Shown here one piece after another: positions 1 to 4,998 of a stretch of DNA of 17,609 nucleotides. The notes under the pieces were generated by a model. That model searched no databases. It was not told the DNA's origin and saw only the letters and a program-made list of their open reading frames with translations. The stretch lies in NCBI GenBank assembly GCA_023436245.1, contig JAEZJZ010000045.1, forward strand, positions 1 through 17,609. The letters are read 5' to 3'. The translations under genes were made by a program, and so were the position numbers. Origin of the DNA: Bacillota bacterium (GTDB lineage: Bacteria > Bacillota > UBA994 > UBA5500). Numbering within the stretch: the stretch's first letter is position 1; each line of letters begins with the position of its first letter.

Positions 1-33
1 TCTTGGGTCCTGCTATTGGCCCTGCAAACTGGC

Positions 34-59
34 GGGCGCGGCAGTGCCCGCGCCCTTTT
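34..59 (+). terminator. Rho-independent terminator of an upstream gene
   Basis: A perfect 8-bp GC stem (GGGCGCGG at 34-41 with CCGCGCCC at 48-55) with a 6-nt loop is followed by TTTT. It ends a transcript whose gene lies left of the window; positions 1-33 are only the tail of that unit. It separates that gene from the rpmG promoter. Confidence 0.85.
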
Positions 60-104
60 CTTGAGGTCTGCTTGTAGCTTGTCAGTGCGCCGTTCCGGCA
101 GCTA

Positions 105-133
105 TTGACATAAGATTGGCCCTGTGATAACTT
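105..133 (+). promoter_or_regulatory. Sigma-A-type promoter for rpmG-secE-nusG
   Basis: A consensus -35 TTGACA (105-110) is followed by a 17-bp spacer and TAACTT (128-133). The -10 is weak, but TG at 125-126 places it in an extended -10 context. It lies between the upstream terminator and rpmG, where a promoter is expected. Confidence 0.6.
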
Positions 134-185
134 ATTTGAGTAACCTAAGACTAGTATCCCAAGCAGGAAGTGAGGTGCCCCACAC

Positions 186-335
186 ATGCGTGTAGGCATT
201 ACGTTGGCTTGTGTAGAGTGCAAACAGCGCAACTACCGTACCAGCAAGAACAAGAAGAAGAACACTGACCGCATTGAGCTGAAGAAATACTGCAAGGTCT
301 GCAAGAGTCACACCGCTCATCGTGAGACCCGTTAA
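186..335 (+). CDS. rpmG: 50S ribosomal protein L33
   Basis: A 49-residue basic protein with the usual length and pattern of bacterial L33, a component of the large ribosomal subunit. Cys9, Cys12, Cys36 and Cys39 form two CxxC pairs, so this is the zinc-ribbon (C+) form of L33. The ATG at 186 is preceded by GAGGTG (172-177) with 8-nt spacing. The gene is only 150 nt, so it falls below common ORF length cut-offs and is easily missed. It is the first gene of the rpmG-secE-nusG run, with 23 nt before secE, and is probably transcribed from the promoter at 105-133. Confidence 0.95.
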   Translation: MRVGITLACVECKQRNYRTSKNKKKNTDRIELKKYCKVCKSHTAHRETR

Positions 336-358
336 CAATCCCCAGGGGGTGAATAGGC

Positions 359-574
359 ATGGGTTTTGTGGCAAGAATTGCAGATAGCGGACGCAATCTA
401 ATCAAGTTTTTGGGCGATGTTCGCGTGGAACTGAAACGTGTGGTTTGGCCGAGCCGCCGCCAGACCGCGGTGTATACCGCGGTGGTTTTGGCAGCTTGCG
501 CCTTTGTCAGCGTTTTGCTCTACGTTGTTGACACCTCGATCAGCTACTTGTTCAGGTGGCTGCTTGGCCTGTAA
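359..574 (+). CDS. secE: Preprotein translocase subunit SecE
   Basis: A 71-residue protein matching the short single-span SecE of Gram-positive bacteria. SecE clamps SecY in the SecYEG channel of the cytoplasmic membrane. An amphipathic cytoplasmic segment (about residues 10-35) includes the family motif around VELKRVVWPSR. It is followed by one hydrophobic transmembrane helix (about residues 38-65). The ATG is preceded by AGGGGGTG (344-351), 7 nt upstream. It lies between rpmG and nusG, the standard order in Bacillota; the stop is 58 nt before the nusG start. Confidence 0.95.
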   Translation: MGFVARIADSGRNLIKFLGDVRVELKRVVWPSRRQTAVYTAVVLAACAFVSVLLYVVDTSISYLFRWLLGL

Positions 575-599
575 TTGCGTCGCTCATCAACCGAGTCAA

Positions 600-623
600 A
601 GGGGGGCAGGGGCCTTCGGCCCC
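600..623 (+). promoter_or_regulatory. Shine-Dalgarno and adjacent hairpin upstream of nusG
   Basis: The only good Shine-Dalgarno sequence before nusG, AGGGGGG (600-606), is 26 nt from the ATG at 633, which is too far for normal initiation. A perfect hairpin, GGGGCC-TTC-GGCCCC (609-623), lies between them. If it folds, the effective spacing drops to about 11 nt. No closer ribosome site and no in-frame ATG, GTG or TTG lies between hairpin and ATG. That the hairpin brings the two together is inference. Confidence 0.5.
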
Positions 624-632
624 GACGCGAGC

Positions 633-1160
633 ATGGAAAGAAATTGGTACGTCGTTCACACTTATTCCGGATATGAGAATAAGGTGAAGACCAACCTGGA
701 GAGACGCGTACAGTCCATGGAGATGGAAGACAAGATCTTCCGTGTCATCGTGCCCATGGAAGACGAGGTTGAGACGGCAAGAGACGGCAAGAAGAAGGTC
801 GTCAAGAAAAAGGTTTTTCCCGGGTATGTCCTGGTGGAGATGATTGTCACTGATGATTCCTGGTATGTCGTGCGTAACACGCCCGGCGTTACCGGCTTTG
901 TGGGTTCGGGAACCAAGCCAATTCCTCTGGAAGATCACGAAGTGAGGCAAATTCTGCGCCAAATGGGCGGGGAGGCAGCTCGCGTTCGTATTCAATTCCA
1001 GACTGGTGAATCGGTTCGGATTATCAATGGTCCATTCCAGAACTTCGCCGGCATTGTCGAAGAGGTAAATCACGATAGACAGAAGGTTAAGGTGCGCGTA
1101 TCACTCTTCGGACGTGAAACTCCCGTGGAATTAGACTATACTCAGGTCACCAAACTCTGA
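633..1160 (+). CDS. nusG: Transcription termination/antitermination factor NusG
   Basis: A 175-residue NusG, the usual length in Bacillota. The NGN domain (about 1-115) begins MERNWYVVHTYSGYE and carries the family segment FPGYVLVEM, which contacts the RNA polymerase clamp. A C-terminal KOW domain (about 122-175) has GESVRIINGPFQNFAGIVEEV and can bind NusE/S10 or Rho. It travels with RNA polymerase and affects pausing, termination and transcription-translation coupling. The reading frame stays open upstream to 438, but homology begins at the ATG at 633, so that start is chosen despite the distant Shine-Dalgarno. rplK follows after 96 nt that hold a long hairpin. Confidence 0.96.
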   Translation: MERNWYVVHTYSGYENKVKTNLERRVQSMEMEDKIFRVIVPMEDEVETARDGKKKVVKKKVFPGYVLVEMIVTDDSWYVVRNTPGVTGFVGSGTKPIPLEDHEVRQILRQMGGEAARVRIQFQTGESVRIINGPFQNFAGIVEEVNHDRQKVKVRVSLFGRETPVELDYTQVTKL

Positions 1161-1166
1161 GTATTT

Positions 1167-1223
1167 CGAAGCCGATCAACAACATTCGCAATACCTAGGG
1201 TATTGCTGTTGTGATGGGCTTCG
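1167..1223 (+). promoter_or_regulatory. Long hairpin between nusG and rplK
   Basis: A 57-nt imperfect hairpin. The outer stem is CGAAGCC (1167-1173) with GGCTTCG (1217-1223), the middle stem ATCA with TGAT plus CAACA pairing, and the tip GCAATACC (1188-1195) with GGTATTGC (1199-1206) closing a 3-nt loop. No T-run follows, so it does not look like a simple terminator. It may be an RNase III-type processing site, a partial attenuator, or a ribosomal-protein binding site in the L11 leader; the sequence alone does not decide. Confidence 0.6.
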
Positions 1224-1256
1224 CATCATGAAACAAGGGAAAGGGAGGTGGACGTC

Positions 1257-1682
1257 TTGGCTAAGAAGCTAGTTAAAGTCGTCAAGTTGCAGTTAGCTGC
1301 AGGCAAAGCAACTCCCGCTCCACCGGTTGGACCTGCCCTGGCTCAGACTGGCATCAACATGATGGGGTTCTTGAAAGAGTTTAATGAGCGGACATCCAAA
1401 CAGATGGGATTGATCATTCCGGTAGAGATTTCTGTCTATCAGGATCGGTCTTTTACGTTCATTATGAAGAGCCCTCCGGCAGCCGTTCTTTTGAAGAAGG
1501 CAGTCGGAATCGAGTCTGGCTCGGGTGAACCGAACCGTAAGAAGGTTGCCACGATTACTCGGGATAAGGTGCGGGAAATTGCCCAAACTAAAATGCCCGA
1601 TCTGAACGCGGCATCTGTGGAAGCGGCCATGCGCATGATTGAGGGCACTGCCCGCAGCATGGGGATTACTGTAGTAGACTAA
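1257..1682 (+). CDS. rplK: 50S ribosomal protein L11
   Basis: A 141-residue protein, exactly the standard length of bacterial L11, which binds the GTPase-associated region of 23S rRNA at the base of the stalk. The N-terminal domain has the hallmark proline-rich stretch ATPAPPVGPALAQTG (residues 20-34). The C-terminal rRNA-binding domain ends GTARSMGITVVD. The TTG at 1257 is chosen because it gives the canonical MAKKLVKVVKLQL start and sits 5 nt after GGGAGGTGG (1243-1251). The in-frame GTG at 1248 overlaps that Shine-Dalgarno and would add three unusual residues. Confidence 0.96.
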   Translation: MAKKLVKVVKLQLAAGKATPAPPVGPALAQTGINMMGFLKEFNERTSKQMGLIIPVEISVYQDRSFTFIMKSPPAAVLLKKAVGIESGSGEPNRKKVATITRDKVREIAQTKMPDLNAASVEAAMRMIEGTARSMGITVVD

Positions 1683-1684
1683 GG

Positions 1685-1783
1685 ACAGAAGCCGATAGTT
1701 GCGCTGCAACTATCGCTTCTGTTGCTCTAAGCAACACATTCGTGTTGTACTACGGAGCAAGCTGATAGTTGCTCCGCAAGCTA
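1685..1783 (+). promoter_or_regulatory. Cluster of alternative hairpins between rplK and rplA
   Basis: The 144-nt gap holds three hairpins. The first pairs 1685-1702 with 1706-1722 (GATAGTTGC-GCT-GCAACTATC at the tip, one bulged C). The second nests TTGCTC (1722-1727)/GAGCAA (1755-1760) around CAACAC-ATTC-GTGTTG (1732-1747). The third uses TTGCTC at 1769-1774 to pair the same GAGCAA, or pairs ATAGTTGC (1765-1772) with GCAAGCTAT. The GATAGTTGC word occurs twice, and GAGCAA has two competing partners. The position just before rplA fits an L1-type autoregulatory site, but I do not recognise a defined L1 motif. Confidence 0.5.
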
Positions 1784-1826
1784 TGTGTGGGAGGGTTATC
1801 CCGCTAACACCACAGGAGGTGCGAAT

Positions 1827-2537
1827 ATGCCGAAGTCTGGTAAGAAGTATCAGGATGCCTTGAAGCAATTTGACCGCGCACAGCTCTATGACGTACGTCC
1901 GGCTGTCGAATTGGTGAAGCAAATTGCTCCGGCAAAGTTTGACGAGACTGTTGACATGGCGGTTAAGCTTGGCGTAAACCCCAAGCACGCTGATCAGCAG
2001 GTTCGTGGCGCTGTCGTTTTGCCGCATGGTACTGGCAAGACGGTGCGCGTGTTGGTTTTCGCCAAGGGTGAAAAGGTGAAGGAAGCCGAGGTAGCTGGCG
2101 CTGATGTCGTCGGTGCTGAGGACATCATTCAGCGAATTCAGGAAGGCTGGCTCGAGTTCGATGTGGCCATTGCCACTCCGGACATGATGGGTTTGGTTGG
2201 CCGCCTCGGTCGTGTGCTCGGCCCCAAGGGCTTGATGCCTAACCCGAAGACGGGTACAGTCACCATGGATGTGGCCAGAGCCGTACAGGAGAGCAAGGCC
2301 GGTAAGATTGAGTATCGCGTTGATCGCGCTGGTATCGTGCACGCTCCCATCGGTAAGGTCTCATTTTCTGCCGACAAGCTTGAACAGAACTTCCAGGCGC
2401 TGATGGATGCCTTGGTTAAGGCAAAGCCCTCGGGAGCAAAGGGACAGTACGTGCGCACCATCACGCTTTCTTCCACGATGGGTCCTGGTGTACGCATCAG
2501 CCCGGCTCGCGCAACTGCTCCGGCAGCGCAGCAATAG
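1827..2537 (+). CDS. rplA: 50S ribosomal protein L1
   Basis: A 236-residue L1, close to the usual 229-235. L1 binds helices 76-78 of 23S rRNA (the L1 stalk, which helps release E-site tRNA) and often represses its own operon. The family signature GRLGRVLGPKGLMPNPKTGTVT (about residues 124-145) is intact, and the tail ends PSGAKGQYVRTITLSSTMGPGV plus a short Ala/Pro/Gln extension. The ATG at 1827 follows a near-perfect AGGAGGTG (1814-1821). The frame is open 14 codons further up to 1785, but nothing supports that start. A strong new promoter follows the gene, so rplJL can be transcribed independently. Confidence 0.96.
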   Translation: MPKSGKKYQDALKQFDRAQLYDVRPAVELVKQIAPAKFDETVDMAVKLGVNPKHADQQVRGAVVLPHGTGKTVRVLVFAKGEKVKEAEVAGADVVGAEDIIQRIQEGWLEFDVAIATPDMMGLVGRLGRVLGPKGLMPNPKTGTVTMDVARAVQESKAGKIEYRVDRAGIVHAPIGKVSFSADKLEQNFQALMDALVKAKPSGAKGQYVRTITLSSTMGPGVRISPARATAPAAQQ

Positions 2538-2550
2538 GCGTTGTCGGCTG

Positions 2551-2579
2551 TTGACTTGACCTGGTGCCTTTGATATACT
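2551..2579 (+). promoter_or_regulatory. Sigma-A promoter for rplJ-rplL
   Basis: TTGACT (2551-2556), a 17-bp spacer and TATACT (2574-2579). It lies just after rplA and a few bases before the L10 leader, the expected location of the dedicated rplJL promoter. Confidence 0.85.
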
Positions 2580-2585
2580 TCAACC

Positions 2586-2700
2586 TGTGCCGTAGACAGC
2601 AGGTGTCCTCTCGGACCTAAGCTACCTGCCGAGGCGAAGCCAACTAGTGAACTGTGTTTTTTGTTTGCTAAGGCCTTCGCTTGTCTGCGGAGGCCTTTTT
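2586..2700 (+). ncRNA. L10 leader (ribosomal protein autoregulatory leader)
   Basis: Matches the Firmicutes L10 leader: a conserved CCGTAGACAGCAGGTG-type segment from 2590, with GCAGGT (2599-2604) pairing ACCTGC (2624-2629) around an inner GTCC-TCTC-GGAC hairpin (2605-2616), then the conserved CCGAGGCGAAG downstream. In characterised examples the L10(L12)4 complex binds the kink-turn region and shuts down expression of its own operon. The promoter at 2551-2579 starts transcription a few bases before it, and the terminator hairpin at 2670-2700 is the likely output. Confidence 0.85.
2670..2700 (+). terminator. Attenuator terminator of the L10 leader
   Basis: An 11-bp stem (2670-2680 with 2687-2697, one G-T pair) built around AAGGCC/GGCCTT with a 6-nt loop, continuing into T residues to 2700. 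It lies about 190 nt before rplJ inside the leader, so it should cause premature termination when L10 complex binds upstream. The alternative antiterminator pairing was not worked out. Confidence 0.8.
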
Positions 2701-2727
2701 GGTTCCCCAAGCAGGGCACAACCCACA

Positions 2728-2870
2728 GAGTTGCTGAAGGTACAAGCCGATTCTTGACAAGCAAGAATCACTCTATTGAGATCGCAACTCTACGAGTTGC
2801 TGAAGGTACAAGCCGATTCTTGACAAGCAAGAATCACTTTATTGAGGTCGCAACTCTACAAGTTGCTGAA
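2728..2870 (+). repeat. Two-hairpin tandem repeat, copy set 1 (rplJ leader)
   Basis: Two full 66-nt units (2739-2804 and 2805-2870) preceded by the last 11 nt of another (2728-2738). Each begins GGTACAAGC. Hairpin A follows (GATTCTTG, 5-nt loop, CAAGAATC), then CTTTATTGAG or a close variant, hairpin B (GCAACTC, 3-nt loop, GAGTTGC) and CTGAA. The second unit has a mismatch in hairpin B (loop side AAGTTGC). The set lies wholly in the transcribed 5' leader of rplJ, between the attenuator and the start codon. The same unit recurs at 3976-4345. Confidence 0.95.
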
Positions 2871-2888
2871 GGAGGTGGGAACAAAACT

Positions 2889-3413
2889 ATGAGCATTACT
2901 CGCAATGCAAAAGAAGCCGCTGTGCAGGAGTTGGTAGAGAAGCTCGGTCAAGCCCAGGGCGTTGTCCTGACTGACTATCGTGGCATCAGTGTGAACAAGA
3001 TGAGCGACCTCCGTCGGCAGTTGCGGCAAGCAGGCGTTGAGCTGAAGGTAGTGAAGAACACCTTGGCCAAACGCGCAGCAGATGAACTCGGCATTGCCGG
3101 TCTCGATCAATACTTGGAGGGCCCGACGGCTCTAGCCTACAGTTTGACCGACCCGGTGGCGCCAGCCAAGCAGATTTCTGAGTTCATCAAGGCCAGCAAG
3201 ATCTTGGAGATTAAGGCTGGTTTGGTTGAAGGCAAGGTCATCTCGGCCAGTGGTGTGCAGGCGCTAGCAGATCTGCCGGCACGCGAGGTGTTGATTGCAC
3301 AGGTGGTGGGCACAATGGCCGCTCCGCTGTCTGGATTCCTCAATGTGCTGCAAGGACCGATGCGCAAGCTCGGTTATGCGCTGGAAGCTGTGCGTAAGCA
3401 AAAGGAAGCCTAA
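2889..3413 (+). CDS. rplJ: 50S ribosomal protein L10
   Basis: A 174-residue L10, standard length, the stalk base that anchors L7/L12 dimers. The N-terminal rRNA-binding domain contains VVLTDYRGISVNKMSDLRRQLR and KVVKNTLAKRA. The C-terminal helix (about 140-174, MRKLGYALEAVRKQKEA at the end) is the L12-binding tail. The ATG at 2889 follows AAGGAGGTGG (2869-2878), whose first bases are the end of the preceding repeat unit. The frame is open upstream through the repeats to 2661, but the homology and Shine-Dalgarno fix the start at 2889. Autoregulation through the L10 leader is expected. Confidence 0.96.
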   Translation: MSITRNAKEAAVQELVEKLGQAQGVVLTDYRGISVNKMSDLRRQLRQAGVELKVVKNTLAKRAADELGIAGLDQYLEGPTALAYSLTDPVAPAKQISEFIKASKILEIKAGLVEGKVISASGVQALADLPAREVLIAQVVGTMAAPLSGFLNVLQGPMRKLGYALEAVRKQKEA

Positions 3414-3463
3414 TCTCGGTCCTCGAAATCCAGGACTGATCCACTTAAGGAGGGTAATAATCA

Positions 3464-3841
3464 ATGAACAAGGAACAAATCCTAGAAGCAATCAAGGGTA
3501 TGACTGTACTCGAGCTCGCTGAGCTGATCAAAGCTCTCGAGGAAGAATTTGGCGTCAGTGCCTCCGCTCCGATGGCTATGGCCATGCCGGTTGCCGGTGC
3601 TGCTGCTCCTGCTGCCGAAGTTGAAGAGCAGACCGAGTTTGACGTCGTGCTCGTCGCCGCTGGCGACAAGAAGGTCAACGTGATCAAGGTTGTTCGTGAG
3701 ATCACCGGCCTTGGTCTGGTTGAGTCCAAAGCACTGGTTGACGGCGCTCCGAAGGCCATCAAGGAAAAGGTCAGCAAGGAGAACGCTGAGTCCTACAAGG
3801 CGAAGCTCACCGAAGCTGGCGCTACCGTCGAAATCAAGTAG
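3464..3841 (+). CDS. rplL: 50S ribosomal protein L7/L12
   Basis: A 125-residue acidic stalk protein that recruits translational GTPases. The N-terminal dimerisation helix region (1-32) includes MTVLELAELIKALEEEFGV. An Ala/Pro/Met-rich flexible hinge (about 34-52) follows. The C-terminal globular domain (about 55-125) has EFDVVLVAAGDKKVNVIKVVRE and GLGLVESKALVDGAPK, the factor-binding face. The ATG follows AAGGAGGG (3447-3454). It is 50 nt after rplJ and followed by two strong terminators, so it ends the operon. Confidence 0.97.
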   Translation: MNKEQILEAIKGMTVLELAELIKALEEEFGVSASAPMAMAMPVAGAAAPAAEVEEQTEFDVVLVAAGDKKVNVIKVVREITGLGLVESKALVDGAPKAIKEKVSKENAESYKAKLTEAGATVEIK

Positions 3842-3857
3842 CATACCAGGCTTTACG

Positions 3858-3894
3858 GCCCGCGGTATTCCATCTTTGGAATGCCGCGGGCTTT
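3858..3894 (+). terminator. Terminator of the rplJL operon
   Basis: A 14-bp stem (3858-3871 with 3878-3891, GCCCGCGG core, one G-T pair) with a 6-nt loop, then TTT. It begins 17 nt after the rplL stop codon. Confidence 0.85.
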
Positions 3895-3904
3895 GCTCTA
3901 CTAG

Positions 3905-3934
3905 AAAAGGCACCCCTGCCTCAGGGTGCCTTTT
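3905..3934. terminator. Second, bidirectional terminator
   Basis: AAAAGGCACCC (3905-3915) pairs perfectly with GGGTGCCTTTT (3924-3934) around an 8-nt loop. With A-run and T-run on opposite sides it can act on both strands, stopping rplL read-through and any read-through from convergent abrB. Confidence 0.9.
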
Positions 3935-3948
3935 CAGTGCACAAAAAG

Positions 3949-3969
3949 ACAAGGGGTCAACCCCCTTGT
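3949..3969. terminator. Third hairpin after rplL
   Basis: ACAAGGGG (3949-3956) pairs with CCCCTTGT (3962-3969) around a 5-nt loop. An A-rich stretch (3942-3947) precedes it, which is a T-run on the minus strand, so it may serve as a terminator for leftward transcription. Function is inferred from position and shape only. Confidence 0.4.
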
Positions 3970-3975
3970 TCTTAA

Positions 3976-4345
3976 GGTACAAGCTGATTCTTGCCAGCAA
4001 GAATCACTTTATTGAGAGCGCAACTCTGCGAGTTGCTGAGGTACAAGCTGATTCTTGGCCAGCAAGAACCACTTTATTGAGAGCGCAACTCTGCGAGTTG
4101 CTGAGGTACAAGCTGATTCTTGGCCAGCAAGAACCACTTTATTGAGAGCGCAACTCTGCGAGTTGCTGAGGTACAAGCTGATTCTTGACAAGCAAGAATC
4201 ACTTTATTTAGAGCGCAACTCTGCGAGTTGCTAGAGGTACAAGCTGATTCTTGACATGCAAGAATCACTTTATTTAGACCGCAACTCGTAGAGTTGCTAG
4301 AGGTACAAGCCGGTTCTTGGCTAGCAAGAACCGGCCTTATTCAGT
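3976..4345 (+). repeat. Two-hairpin tandem repeat, copy set 2 (between rplL and abrB)
   Basis: Five full head-to-tail units (3976-4039, 4040-4104, 4105-4169, 4170-4235, 4236-4301; 64-66 nt) plus a diverged half unit (4302-4345). Each unit has GGTACAAGC, hairpin A (GATTCTTG, 5-nt loop, CAAGAATC), a CACTTTATT-type linker, hairpin B (GCAACTC, 3-nt loop, GAGTTGC) and CTGA or CTAGA. Loop bases vary (TGC, GTA) while stems of hairpin B are kept. The last half unit has a lengthened hairpin A with paired changes (CCGGTTCTTG with CAAGAACCGG). The orientation relative to rplJL matches set 1. Units 2 and 3 are nearly identical, which suggests recent tandem duplication. Confidence 0.95.
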
Positions 4346-4357
4346 AGGTGTTGGGTC

Positions 4358-4606
4358 CTACTTAACTTCACTGGCCATCTGCTTGAGGCAATCGCTGCAA
4401 ATGTTCTTTCCGCGGTAGTTAACCACGTCTTCCGCGTTGCCGCAGAAAATGCAAGCCGGCTCATATTTCTTGAGGATGATCTTTTCGCCGTCGACGTAGA
4501 TCTCCAAGGAATCCTTCTCGTCGATACCCAATGTGCGACGCAGTTCGATCGGGATAACTACACGACCCAACTCGTCCACTTTGCGAACAATACCGGTAGA
4601 CTTCAT
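4358..4606 (-). CDS. abrB: AbrB family transition-state regulator
   Basis: An 82-residue protein whose first 50 residues closely follow AbrB: MKSTGIVRKVDELGRVVIPIELRRTLGI, the swapped-hairpin DNA-binding domain. In Bacillus, AbrB represses stationary-phase and sporulation genes during growth. The C-terminal part differs from Bacillus AbrB: Cys52xxCys55 and Cys70xxCys73 suggest a small zinc-ribbon-like tail, a form I associate with clostridial homologues. The ATG at 4604-4606 follows AAAGGAGGGAG (minus strand, 4611-4621). It is convergent to rplL and divergent from metG. Two minus-strand promoters and tandem Spo0A-like boxes precede it, so control by Spo0A is likely. The exact paralogue (AbrB, Abh or SpoVT-like) is not certain. 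Confidence 0.92.
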   Translation of the reverse strand: MKSTGIVRKVDELGRVVIPIELRRTLGIDEKDSLEIYVDGEKIILKKYEPACIFCGNAEDVVNYRGKNICSDCLKQMASEVK

Positions 4607-4620
4607 CTTTCTCCCTCCTT

Positions 4621-4639
4621 TGCGACAAGGTTCGACAAA
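4621..4639 (-). promoter_or_regulatory. Tandem Spo0A boxes in the abrB leader
   Basis: On the minus strand TTTGTCGAA (plus 4631-4639) is a perfect match to the 0A-box consensus TTTGTCRAA. A second copy, CTTGTCGCA (4621-4629), matches 7 of 9 and is offset by exactly 10 bp, one helical turn. They start about 14 bp downstream of the P1 -10 element, so bound Spo0A would block transcription. This resembles the tandem boxes downstream of the Bacillus subtilis abrB promoters. Binding itself is inferred. Confidence 0.75.
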
Positions 4640-4653
4640 ATACCCCCATAAGC

Positions 4654-4682
4654 ACTATACCAACAATGCCAATAGCTGTCAA
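4654..4682 (-). promoter_or_regulatory. Proximal abrB promoter (P1)
   Basis: On the minus strand TTGACA (4677-4682), 17-bp spacer, TATAGT (4654-4659): a near-consensus sigma-A promoter with a leader of about 40 nt to abrB. Confidence 0.88.
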
Positions 4683-4763
4683 CAATAATGTATACAAAAT
4701 GTCGACCTTCTGAATAGCAGTTTTTGGGCTAGATGCTGTGCATAGTTATTCGCCATCTTCTTG

Positions 4764-4791
4764 ATCATAGCACGATCCCGCATATTGTCAA
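4764..4791 (-). promoter_or_regulatory. Distal abrB promoter (P2)
   Basis: On the minus strand TTGACA (4786-4791), 16-bp spacer, TATGAT (4764-4769). It gives a longer leader of about 150 nt that reads through P1 and the 0A boxes. No separate gene lies between it and abrB. Confidence 0.7.
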
Positions 4792-4963
4792 TAGATTACA
4801 GTTCGCTAGTCTAAAATTGGTGGGCAAAAAACTAGTTACGTGGTTAAGGTAATTCTGGGGCAGAACCGTGCCCTTGGTTGATAGCTTATGTGTGGAGAGT
4901 AATACCGTCCAGGACCAAATCGGTGTTCGTGATCGAGCTAAGGGTGCCTTTCGCCGACCCGGT
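4792..4963. other. Divergent intergenic stretch without a recognised feature
   Basis: Together with the flanking promoters and T-box, the abrB-metG gap is 685 nt. In this central part I see no credible ORF and only a short possible hairpin (GGGCA/TGCCC at about 4858-4873). It separates the leftward abrB promoters from the rightward metG promoter. Confidence 0.5.
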
Positions 4964-4992
4964 TTGACATTGATCGGACGCCATGGTACACT
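4964..4992 (+). promoter_or_regulatory. Promoter of the metG T-box transcript
   Basis: TTGACA (4964-4969), 17-bp spacer, TACACT (4987-4992). Transcription would start near 4999, directly at the beginning of the T-box leader. Confidence 0.85.
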
Positions 4993-4998
4993 TTTGTC

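Noticed and set aside
438..632. Upstream extension of nusG
   Set aside because: The frame is open, but it overlaps secE and has no homology to NusG; the family start is the ATG at 633.
552..1073. 173-codon minus-strand ORF opposite nusG
   Set aside because: Antisense shadow of a conserved gene; no start signal and no family resemblance.
2661..2888. N-terminal extension of rplJ through the repeats
   Set aside because: Open only because the repeats lack stops in that frame; L10 homology and a strong Shine-Dalgarno set the start at 2889.
3976..4345. CRISPR array
   Set aside because: Units are contiguous and nearly identical over their whole length, with no unique spacers of constant size; the second set in the rplJ leader and the lack of cas genes also argue against it.
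4461..4697. Minus-strand ORF with a hydrophobic, signal-like start
   Set aside because: It covers the abrB P1 promoter and then runs inside abrB in another frame; no Shine-Dalgarno. The hydrophobic stretch comes from AT-rich promoter DNA.
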